Of a DNA stretch of 5,214 bases, positions 1-5,214 are shown in pieces (within the stretch, counting starts at the first letter, position 1; every line of letters begins with the position of its first letter). Under the pieces are notes generated by a model. It worked only from the letters and a program-made list of their open reading frames with translations. It was not told the DNA's origin and did not search any database. This stretch comes from Desulfobacterales bacterium. Its GTDB lineage: Bacteria; Desulfobacterota; Desulfobacteria; Desulfobacterales; JAFDCJ01. The stretch spans positions 1,576,000-1,581,213 of the forward strand of contig CP070771.1 in assembly GCA_020345785.1 (NCBI GenBank). The letters are read 5' to 3'. The translations under genes were made by a program, and so were the position numbers.

Positions 1-47
1 GCTCCAAAATGGCTCGCAGTCTAAACCCCGCCAAAGGATCCTTTACC

Positions 48-1085
48 TTATCGTTTTCGGTAGGCTGGCTTCATCACACGGACCGCTTTGTCGGTATGGT
101 CGGTGAATAATCCATCCACACCATATCTGAAATAGAAACGACGCAGTTCTTGTTCGAAATATTTATAATGAGCAGGGAAAGAGTCCGCTCGGAAGGTGTA
201 AGGATGCACCACGAGCCCTCGGGCATGCGCGCCCCTCACCAGGGCATTGCGATCGACTGGATTACCGGTGGCGTCCTCGATGCGGGTTTTGCTGGGACCG
301 AGCCCATTCGCATATGTGGCAATATCGTCCAGACCCTCTTCGGTGACCAGCCAGTCATAGATGCCCCCGGGACCACTTCCCCCGCTGATCAGTTGTACCA
401 AAGGCAAATCCGTCTCGAGTACGAATCGCATCTCTTTAAGATTGTTCGGATCGAATGACTGAATAAACACTTTCGCATGGGGCCCTTCGTAGCCGTAAGT
501 CGCTAAAGTATCTAAAAGCGACTCTTCCATCGGAAGTCCTTCTGCGTCGTGAAATGATGGTTCCTTGGTTTCCGGATAGATGCCAACAGCGCGCCCGGTG
601 ATTCGGTTGAGTTCCAGGACCATCTCGACCAGCTCCACGAAGGTGGGAACCTGAAAGCCTTTGCTGTCTATTCGAAAGCGATTCGGAAATGCCGGGCTGC
701 CGTCTGCATTGGCTCTTTCATGTACCGACAGCGTCTTGATTTCTGCTAAGGTGAAATCCGCCGGATACCAACGACCATCCGGTCTGGCTCTTTCGGGAAA
801 TTTTTGTTCCACATCTGTGGTCCGTTCCAGGTGAATATCGTGTAAACAGATCAGTATACCATCTTTGGTCATGACCAAGTCAGGTTCAACGTAGTCGGCG
901 CCCAGGGCGTAGGCCATGGCATATGCCTCCAGGGTGTGCTCGGGCAAGTACCCGCTGGCACCCCGGTGGGCGATAACAATTTTTTTCGAGAAACCATCAT
1001 TTTTTGCTGTGGCGAATGCCGTTCCGACGGCAAAGCAGACCGCCAGGGCGACAACCGCTGAAGTCAAAAGTCTTCTGCTTCTCAT
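48..1085 (-). CDS. glpQ: Secreted glycerophosphodiester phosphodiesterase (GlpQ-type)
   Basis: The 345-residue protein should hydrolyse glycerophosphodiesters (deacylated phospholipid head groups) to glycerol-3-phosphate plus an alcohol, in the periplasm. Residues 1-27 look like a Sec signal peptide: basic RSRR, a hydrophobic stretch, then AFA/ATA cleavage options near 25-27. The GDPD hallmarks are intact: HRGASG with H40 and R41, PEHT at 48-51, metal ligands E67 and D69 in VEPDL, second catalytic H82 in LHD, E172 in YPETK, and IQSF at 208-211. The C-terminal VHPYTFR and GLFTDHTDKAV blocks also match what I recall of E. coli GlpQ, and the length is near that protein's. C17 lies in the hydrophobic core but is preceded by Val, so a lipobox is unlikely. 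The ATG is supported by GGAGGG five bases upstream. No glpT, ugp or glpK gene is visible beside it, so the fate of the glycerol-3-phosphate cannot be read here. The family call is very secure; periplasmic location is inferred. Confidence 0.95.
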   Translation of the reverse strand: MRSRRLLTSAVVALAVCFAVGTAFATAKNDGFSKKIVIAHRGASGYLPEHTLEAYAMAYALGADYVEPDLVMTKDGILICLHDIHLERTTDVEQKFPERARPDGRWYPADFTLAEIKTLSVHERANADGSPAFPNRFRIDSKGFQVPTFVELVEMVLELNRITGRAVGIYPETKEPSFHDAEGLPMEESLLDTLATYGYEGPHAKVFIQSFDPNNLKEMRFVLETDLPLVQLISGGSGPGGIYDWLVTEEGLDDIATYANGLGPSKTRIEDATGNPVDRNALVRGAHARGLVVHPYTFRADSFPAHYKYFEQELRRFYFRYGVDGLFTDHTDKAVRVMKPAYRKR

Positions 1086-1089
1086 GTTG

Positions 1090-1096
1090 CCCTCCT
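1090..1096 (-). promoter_or_regulatory. Strong ribosome binding site of the GlpQ gene
   Basis: On the minus strand the sequence AGGAGGG ends five bases before the ATG at 1085. It is a near-perfect Shine-Dalgarno site, the strongest in the window. It fixes the start, which also places the signal peptide correctly at the N-terminus. Confidence 0.85.
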
Positions 1097-1366
1097 TTCT
1101 TTGAAGGTCATGGGGTCGTTCATCGTGACAATCAAAAGCAACCGGCTGCCACGATAGGGCTAAAGGCGCAAAAGAGACGATTTCAGTTCGATGTTCAGTG
1201 AGAAGTGAAAAATCGTGTTGAGCAAAGATTGATCAATGGCCAGAGAATGTGATCGTCGTGTGGTCGGCTCAGGCGAGTTTCCGCAGGATTGCAGTTGCTG
1301 AATATGCGTTTATGAACAGCATTCCATCGAGCAAGCGCATGTGATCAGCCTGGCCACTTGGATTTG

Positions 1367-1395
1367 TGGATAGACTATGACCATACTAAAGTCAA
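1367..1395 (-). promoter_or_regulatory. Weak sigma-70-like promoter candidate for GlpQ
   Basis: On the minus strand TTGACT (1390-1395, five of six to the -35 consensus) is followed after 17 bases by TATCCA (1367-1372, only three of six to the -10 consensus). It points toward the GlpQ gene and would give a leader of roughly 275 bases. The -10 match is poor, so this is only the best candidate seen, not a supported promoter. Confidence 0.2.
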
Positions 1396-1611
1396 CACAA
1401 AAATGTCTGCGTTGTGAGTGTCGGGGACAATAAAGCCCGGTTCATAATAATCTGTCCAAAAATTCCAGGGCCGAAACCAGCATATCACTGATTATTTTGT
1501 GAAAAGTTTAGGTGTGGCATCTTCATGAGTGGTTAAACCAGTCAAATAAATCACAAATCGATGCGTGAACCCTTTTTTCACATCCTCTAAACCCACTTAA
1601 ATTTTCTCGCC

Positions 1612-2799
1612 TCAACCACAAACTTCTTCAAAAACCCGCAGAAAGTTTTCACCGAGGATCGCCCTGATCTGCTCGTCACTATAACCTCTTTTGACCAGGC
1701 CACGCGTCAAATTGGGAAAATCACGATAATCGTCAAAGCCGTCCAAGCTTGTCATGTTCAGATCGAGATGTTCCTTTCTGAAGCCGGCTTGCAGGAGCGC
1801 CTCAGCGAAAAAACCGATAAGAGCCGACTTCGGTAAGGACATGGGCCAGTCGGTTCCAATTCCGACGTATTGCCAACCAACTAGTTTTGCTAGGTAGTCG
1901 ACATGATCAAACCAAATTTCAAGACCTATCTTCCGGCCTGAGGACGGTTGGGAGGCCAAAAAGAAGGGTAAGGTTACAACCCCGATAACTCCGCCTGTTT
2001 CGGCGATGGCCCTAATCTCCTCATCACTTTTTGCCCTCGCATGCCGGAACACGCTTTCGGCGGAGGTATGTGTTGCGACCACAGGTTTTTTCGAAAGCTT
2101 ACAGGCGTCTAAAGTCGTCTTGCATCCGCAATGCGCTGTATCAACAATAATGCCCAGCCGGTTCATCATATCGATGCACTCGATCCCAAATTGGGTTAAT
2201 CCGGTATCGTTAAGTTCGGTACACCCGGAGCCAATTAAGTTGGAGGTGTTGTAGGTCAACTGAACAAGTCTTAGTCCCAGATGGTGGGCAGGTTCAAGAA
2301 GATCTAAAAAATTTTCTTTGACGCCTCTGAAAAGTTGAGAGGACAGCCAGGCCGCGTGCTTGCCTTCAGCCTGGGCGCGCCGTATATCAGCAGCCTTTAA
2401 AGCTTTTATCATCCATGGAAGGTGATCGAACATGGCCGTATGGATCCCGAAGGAACCAACCATATTTTGCCAGGAACCCATTTCGACCTGACGGCAGCCT
2501 GCGCTCAGACCTGATTCATCCCAGCAAACTTTGAAGTCGGGAAACTGTCCCTGGACGGCCAAGCGCTCGGTCAGATTAACGCCGTAGGAGAAGGCTTCAT
2601 TAGGATCCCCGGTGGTCTGGTATATATGATCTATCGCTCTTTCCATTTGAGGCGTGAAAGAACGATAGGTGCATGGACCCTGCAGGAGCATATCGATCAC
2701 AATACTTTCGCTATGCAGTGAGGCTGCCCGTCTTTCCTCCTCCTGACTAAGACTCATGTCATAACAGCCAAAATTCTGATCAAAGCATTCTTTTTCCAT
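1612..2799 (-). CDS. Peptidase M19 (renal/membrane dipeptidase) family protein
   Basis: This 395-residue cytoplasmic protein (no signal peptide seen) belongs to the metal-dependent M19 dipeptidases, TIM-barrel amidohydrolases that cleave dipeptides and some other amide bonds. Visible family blocks are E145 in AEGKH (bridging metal ligand), LTYN at 181-184, DTAH with H223, VATHTSAES with H244, a basic R-H-A-R segment at 252-255, AETGGVIGV at 266-274, GIGTDW with D317, and a C-terminal GYSDEQIRAILGENFLRVF block. Two positions differ from classical members: the N-terminal DGHxD reads D36-M-L-L-Q, so both HxD ligands are missing, and the His of LTH is Y183. An LTYN form seems familiar from other M19 proteins, so this may be a subfamily trait. 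The ATG at 2799 has GAAGGT a few bases upstream; M15 has no comparable site. The gene lies 63 nt behind the importer ATPases, suggesting it processes the imported compound. The fold is secure; true dipeptidase activity is uncertain. Confidence 0.88.
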   Translation of the reverse strand: MEKECFDQNFGCYDMSLSQEEERRAASLHSESIVIDMLLQGPCTYRSFTPQMERAIDHIYQTTGDPNEAFSYGVNLTERLAVQGQFPDFKVCWDESGLSAGCRQVEMGSWQNMVGSFGIHTAMFDHLPWMIKALKAADIRRAQAEGKHAAWLSSQLFRGVKENFLDLLEPAHHLGLRLVQLTYNTSNLIGSGCTELNDTGLTQFGIECIDMMNRLGIIVDTAHCGCKTTLDACKLSKKPVVATHTSAESVFRHARAKSDEEIRAIAETGGVIGVVTLPFFLASQPSSGRKIGLEIWFDHVDYLAKLVGWQYVGIGTDWPMSLPKSALIGFFAEALLQAGFRKEHLDLNMTSLDGFDDYRDFPNLTRGLVKRGYSDEQIRAILGENFLRVFEEVCG

Positions 2800-2803
2800 A
2801 ATG

Positions 2804-2809
2804 ACCTTC
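2804..2809 (-). promoter_or_regulatory. Ribosome binding site of the M19 gene
   Basis: GAAGGT on the minus strand ends four bases before the ATG at 2799. It is a moderate Shine-Dalgarno match. It favours this start over the in-frame ATG fourteen codons later, which is preceded by TGGCTGTTATGAC with no purine-rich site. Confidence 0.55.
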
Positions 2810-2819
2810 GTGGGATTCT

Positions 2820-2848
2820 ATCATATTTTTATAAATCTGAAATTGAAA
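2820..2848 (-). promoter_or_regulatory. Possible internal promoter before the M19 gene
   Basis: The AT-rich gap between the second ATPase and the M19 gene contains TATGAT (2820-2825, five of six to the -10 consensus). It lies 17 bases after TTTCAA (2843-2848, about three of six to the -35 consensus). The predicted RNA would begin only about 14 bases before the start codon, leaving little room for the ribosome binding site. Chance similarity in AT-rich sequence is a real alternative, and read-through from the importer operon may suffice. Confidence 0.25.
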
Positions 2849-2862
2849 CAGCTGGTTTGAGA

Positions 2863-3909
2863 TCAATTTATGTCCATAGCCGTTCCGCCCGGTCTTAGGC
2901 TTAGCTGTTCAGCAAAATGGCAACATACAAAATGTTCTCCGCCCAGATCAAGATATTCAGGCGGCTCATTTACGCACCGGCTGGCGGCGTAACTGCAACG
3001 GGGGTGAAAGTGACAGCCGGATGGAGGATCAATGGGACTGGGTACGTCTCCGGGGAGAATGATTCGTCTCGTTCTAAAATCCGGATCTGGAATCGGAACG
3101 GCTGACATAAGGGCCTCGGTATAGGGATGTTTGGGGTTGTCGAAAAGTTCCTTCGTTGAGGCCGACTCGACGATACGGCCCAAATACATGACCGCTACCC
3201 GATTGGTGATATAGCGCACAACAGCCAGATCGTGGGTTATGAATAAGTAGGTCAGGTGAAAACGATCCTTGAGTTCGCGCAAAAGCTGTAGAACTTGAGC
3301 CTGAACCGAAACGTCCAGGGCCGAAACCGGTTCGTCCGCGATTATCAACCTCGGTCTTAGCGTTAAGGCACGGGCGATGGCAATGCGCTGTCTCTGGCCG
3401 CCGGAGAATTGGTGTGGATAGCGGTTCAATTGCTCCGGGCTGAGTCCGACCGCAGCTAATAAATCCCGGACAATCTTTTGTCTTTCTTTGGCTTTGTGCC
3501 GGCCGTGGATATATAGAGGCTCTCCGATAATCGATGCAATGTTCATCCTTCCATTGAGCGATGAGTTAGGGTCTTGATAGATGATTTGCATGTCCTGTCT
3601 AAGAATTTTCAACGTTTTGCGGGATACCTTGGCAACATCGATAAGCCGGCCTGTTGAGGGGCGGGGACCGTTTTCCTTATAATTAAACAGAACTTCTCCT
3701 TCCGTAGGTTCCACGAGGCGTAGGATTGTTCTTCCGGCAGTCGTCTTACCGCAACCCGACTCCCCCACGAGACCAAGCACCTCTCCTTCCCTGAGGACAA
3801 GATCAATGCCGTCAACCGCCTTAATCTGGGCCACGGTTCGTCGTAAAAGGCCCCGTTGAACAGGGAAGTATTTTTTTAAACCCTTGACTTGGAGTAGAAG
3901 TTGTTTCAT
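2863..3909 (-). CDS. dppF: Peptide ABC importer ATP-binding protein, DppF/OppF type
   Basis: Second ATPase of a peptide/nickel-type (PepT family) importer. It should pair with the DppD-type subunit on the cytoplasmic face and drive uptake by ATP hydrolysis. From the chosen start it has 348 residues: Walker A GESGCGKT at 49-56, Q-loop Q112 in YQDP, signature FSGGQRQR at 168-175, Walker B LIIADEP with catalytic E193, and H-loop H226. The family-specific tail follows: [10 protein letters not shown], then [10 protein letters not shown] and cysteines C299, C305, C312 and C329, a pattern linked to a [4Fe-4S] cluster in mycobacterial relatives. The [10 protein letters not shown]-terminus favours the F over the D subunit. 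The frame is open for 53 more codons upstream, but these overlap the preceding ATPase. I chose the ATG at 3909 because GGTGAGAG precedes it and the motif-bearing sequence begins there; ATGs at 3924 and 3933 are alternatives. The gap to the preceding stop is 16 nt. The substrate cannot be read from the ATPase. Confidence 0.93.
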   Translation of the reverse strand: MKQLLLQVKGLKKYFPVQRGLLRRTVAQIKAVDGIDLVLREGEVLGLVGESGCGKTTAGRTILRLVEPTEGEVLFNYKENGPRPSTGRLIDVAKVSRKTLKILRQDMQIIYQDPNSSLNGRMNIASIIGEPLYIHGRHKAKERQKIVRDLLAAVGLSPEQLNRYPHQFSGGQRQRIAIARALTLRPRLIIADEPVSALDVSVQAQVLQLLRELKDRFHLTYLFITHDLAVVRYITNRVAVMYLGRIVESASTKELFDNPKHPYTEALMSAVPIPDPDFRTRRIILPGDVPSPIDPPSGCHFHPRCSYAASRCVNEPPEYLDLGGEHFVCCHFAEQLSLRPGGTAMDIN

Positions 3910-3914
3910 CGCAT

Positions 3915-3922
3915 CTCTCACC
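3915..3922 (-). promoter_or_regulatory. Ribosome binding site deciding the DppF-type start
   Basis: GGTGAGAG on the minus strand lies five bases before the ATG at 3909 and directly after the preceding gene's stop. It contains GGTGA, the 3' part of the full Shine-Dalgarno complement. The alternative ATGs at 3924 and 3933 are preceded only by GAGTAAG without spacing and by TGGTTAT. Confidence 0.5.
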
Positions 3923-3925
3923 ATC

Positions 3926-4906
3926 TTACTCATATAACCAGCAGGCGACTTGATGTCCTGGTCTGATCTCTTTGAGATAAGGAAGCTCGATTCGGCAATG
4001 AGCCATTGCCCGCGGACATCGGGGTTCAAAACGGCAACCCTTCGGAAGATTGATCGGGTCGGGAACAACGCCTTTTATAGGTTCAAGTTCTTTTGTCGGA
4101 GCTGAGATTGAGGGTATGGAGGCCATCAGACCTTGGGTATACGGGTGAAGCGGATTGTGGAAGATTTCCTTTACCCCTGCATACTCGACGCCGCTGCCGA
4201 CGTACATAACAATCACGTGATCGGCCATCTCGGCAATAACCCCCAGATCATGGGTAATCATAATGATCGACGTCCTGAACTCATTCCTAAGACCAACCAT
4301 CAAGTCCAGCACCTGGGCCTGGATGGTGACGTCCAGTGCGGTTGTCGGTTCATCGCATATCAGTAAAGAAGGCCTGCAAGCCAGAGCCATGGCAATCATC
4401 GCCCGCTGACGCATACCGCCCGAAAGTTGATGGGGGTACTCATCAAACCGCTGCTCAGGAAGCGGTATTCCAACCTCCTTGAGCATTTCAATGGCGCGCC
4501 GTCTGGCTGCCTTCTTGCTCATCTCCTGGTGTAAAACAAGTATTTCCACAATTTGGCTGCCGATGGTGAAGACCGGATCCAATGAGGTCATCGGCTCCTG
4601 GAAGATCATGGCTATTTCGCCGCCTCTTATCATTCGAATTTCTTTCCCGTTGCTGTTGAGGCTCGACAAATCCAGAATGCGCCGGTCTTTGCACTGGAAC
4701 CATATCTCTCCGCTGACGACTCGTCCGGGCGGCTGAATCAAACCCAAGATGGAAAGTGCCGTCAGCGACTTGCCACATCCTGATTCGCCTACCAACCCCA
4801 GAGTCTGCTCCGGTTCAAGGGTAAAGCTGACACCGTCAACCGCTTTGACGAGTCCTGCTTCTGTGTCGAAATAGGTCTTTAGATCATTAACTCTTAGTAG
4901 GGGCAT
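3926..4906 (-). CDS. dppD: Peptide ABC importer ATP-binding protein, DppD/OppD type
   Basis: First ATPase of the importer, a cytoplasmic subunit that should form a heterodimer with the DppF-type protein under the two permeases. It is complete, with 326 residues from the chosen start. Visible motifs are Walker A GESGCGKS (40-47), Q-loop Q103 in FQEP, signature LSGGMRQR (161-168), Walker B LLICDEP with E186, and H-loop H219 in ITHDLGV. NPLHPYTQGLM then leads into the peptide-transporter tail with GVVPDP and cysteines C291, C297, C304 and C322 (spacing 5, 6, 17). The DLKTYFDTEAG N-terminus and LTALSILGL after Walker A are typical of the D subunit. A GTG three codons upstream (4915) is in frame, but GGAG overlaps that codon and sits eight bases before the ATG at 4906, so the ATG is preferred. 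Seventeen bases separate it from the permease stop. Whether the cargo is dipeptide, oligopeptide or another solute is unknown. Confidence 0.94.
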   Translation of the reverse strand: MPLLRVNDLKTYFDTEAGLVKAVDGVSFTLEPEQTLGLVGESGCGKSLTALSILGLIQPPGRVVSGEIWFQCKDRRILDLSSLNSNGKEIRMIRGGEIAMIFQEPMTSLDPVFTIGSQIVEILVLHQEMSKKAARRRAIEMLKEVGIPLPEQRFDEYPHQLSGGMRQRAMIAMALACRPSLLICDEPTTALDVTIQAQVLDLMVGLRNEFRTSIIMITHDLGVIAEMADHVIVMYVGSGVEYAGVKEIFHNPLHPYTQGLMASIPSISAPTKELEPIKGVVPDPINLPKGCRFEPRCPRAMAHCRIELPYLKEIRPGHQVACWLYE

Positions 4907-4914
4907 GAAGGTCA

Positions 4915-4918
4915 CTCC
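4915..4918 (-). promoter_or_regulatory. Ribosome binding site deciding the DppD-type start
   Basis: GGAG within TGGAGTGA on the minus strand lies eight bases before the ATG at 4906. It overlaps the alternative in-frame GTG at 4915, which therefore has no spacer and is an unlikely start. Confidence 0.55.
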
Positions 4919-4923
4919 AGGGG

Positions 4924-5214
4924 TTAGTATTTTATGCGTGGATCAATCACCGAGTAGAGAAGATCAACCAGCAGATTAACTACAATAAACAGAAACGAGA
5001 AAAAGACGATGCCGGCCTGAACCAGCGGATAGTCGCGGGCATAAATAGCGTCCACCATTAAAAAACCGACTCCCGGCCAGCTAAAGACCGTTTCGACAAT
5101 AACCGCTCCGCCCAGCAGCTTTACAAACTCCATTGAAAAGATGGTGACGACCGGCAGGAGAGAATTTCGGAACATGTGCTTTAGTACCACGTTCCATTCA
5201 CTAAGGCCCTTGCT
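4924..5214 (-). CDS. dppB: Peptide ABC importer permease, DppB/OppB type, 3' part
   Basis: Only the last 96 codons are inside the window. The frame stays open to the right edge, so the gene is cut by the window and not truncated in the genome as far as can be seen. The fragment begins SKGLSEWN and runs into a typical EAA-loop end (KHMFRNSLLPVV), the cytoplasmic helix that contacts the ATPases. A hydrophobic segment (about 22-43 of the fragment) with LLGGAVIVETVFSWPGVG, the ARDYP loop, and a final membrane helix (about 65-88) ending VDLLYSVIDPRIKY follow. The ETVFSWPG and LLYxxxDPRI signatures are those of the B-type permease (DppB, OppB, GsiC), not the C-type. The GTG at 5190 is not the real start because the conserved sequence continues upstream of it. 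It would form the translocation pore with a C-type partner, which is not visible here. Confidence 0.92.
   Translation of the reverse strand, partial: SKGLSEWNVVLKHMFRNSLLPVVTIFSMEFVKLLGGAVIVETVFSWPGVGFLMVDAIYARDYPLVQAGIVFFSFLFIVVNLLVDLLYSVIDPRIKY

Larger units (their letters stand above)
1086..1611. other. 526-base intergenic region without a recognisable gene
   Basis: This stretch separates the M19 gene stop from the GlpQ start, both on the minus strand. Reading it in both directions I found only very short open frames without ribosome binding sites and no tRNA-like or rRNA-like sequence. No strong GC-rich hairpin followed by a T-run marks the end of the M19 transcript. The half nearer the M19 gene is AT-rich. 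Small visible structures are a TGTC-GGG-GACA inverted repeat at 1419-1429, a short TGGTT/AACCA inverted repeat at 1530-1540, and two TGATCA/TGGCCA palindrome pairs at 1230-1242 and 1342-1356. The region presumably holds the GlpQ promoter and leader. A decayed gene cannot be excluded by eye. Confidence 0.6.

Noticed and set aside
33..44. Perfect 12-base palindrome AAAGGATCCTTT just past the GlpQ stop as a terminator
   Set aside because: It has no loop, would form only about a four-pair stem, and no T-run follows on the minus strand; chance is more likely.
150..458. Plus-strand open frame of 102 codons
   Set aside because: It lies wholly opposite the well-supported GlpQ gene and its product resembles nothing known to me, so it is a shadow frame.
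48..1085. GlpQ protein as a lipoprotein via C17 or as a Tat substrate via SRR
   Set aside because: The residue before C17 is Val, which does not fit a lipobox, and SRRLLTS lacks the usual hydrophobic and Lys positions of a Tat motif; a Sec signal fits better.
1236..1301. Plus-strand small open frame of about 21 codons in the intergenic gap
   Set aside because: There is no ribosome binding site before the ATG, no recognisable motif, and the length is what chance would give.
1561..1590. Hairpin with GTGAA/TTCAC arms downstream of the M19 gene as an intrinsic terminator
   Set aside because: The stem is about five pairs with imperfect extension, it is not GC-rich, and no T-run follows it in the minus-strand direction.
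3910..4068. A 53-codon N-terminal extension of the DppF-type ATPase overlapping the DppD-type gene
   Set aside because: The extra sequence is antisense-free overlap with the conserved C-terminus of the preceding ATPase, does not resemble the family's N-terminus, and a start with a ribosome binding site exists at 3909.
4488..4778. Minus-strand open frame of 96 codons in another frame
   Set aside because: It overlaps the conserved DppD-type ATPase, including its nucleotide-binding region, and shows no protein-like motif of its own.

Overview
The window carries five protein genes, all on the minus strand, so transcription runs from high to low coordinates. The base composition is moderate. The Gram-negative style GlpQ with a cleavable signal peptide and the Shine-Dalgarno starts fit a proteobacterium-like bacterium, perhaps a Desulfobacterota or other former deltaproteobacterial lineage. 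That placement is inference and weak: no rRNA or other phylogenetic marker is present.

Positions 5214 to 2863 hold the distal part of a peptide/nickel-type (Dpp/Opp) ABC importer operon. It starts with the 3' end of a DppB/OppB-type inner-membrane permease cut by the window edge. Two ATPases follow, DppD/OppD-type and DppF/OppF-type, separated from each other and from the permease by gaps of under 20 nt, so they are almost certainly co-transcribed. Both ATPases have complete nucleotide-binding motifs and the C-terminal four-cysteine extension of this family.

Positions 2799 to 1612 hold a peptidase M19 (renal/membrane dipeptidase) homologue, 63 nt behind the second ATPase. No terminator is visible in between, though a weak internal promoter is possible. 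The obvious model is that the transporter brings peptides or a related amide compound into the cytoplasm and the M19 enzyme cleaves them. However, the enzyme lacks the N-terminal HxD metal ligands and has Tyr in place of a substrate-contacting His, so the substrate may not be an ordinary dipeptide.

Positions 1611 to 1086 are a 526-base gap with no convincing gene, RNA or strong terminator. It holds one weak promoter candidate and two copies of a paired-palindrome motif. Positions 1085 to 48 encode a secreted glycerophosphodiester phosphodiesterase closely resembling E. coli GlpQ, preceded by a strong ribosome binding site and probably transcribed separately. The last 47 bases (1 to 47) contain no gene.

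Overall this looks like ordinary nutrient-uptake and scavenging content. I saw no mobile element, CRISPR array, tRNA, rRNA or defence system. The points most worth a second look are the altered M19 active site and the B-type permease lying directly before the ATPases.
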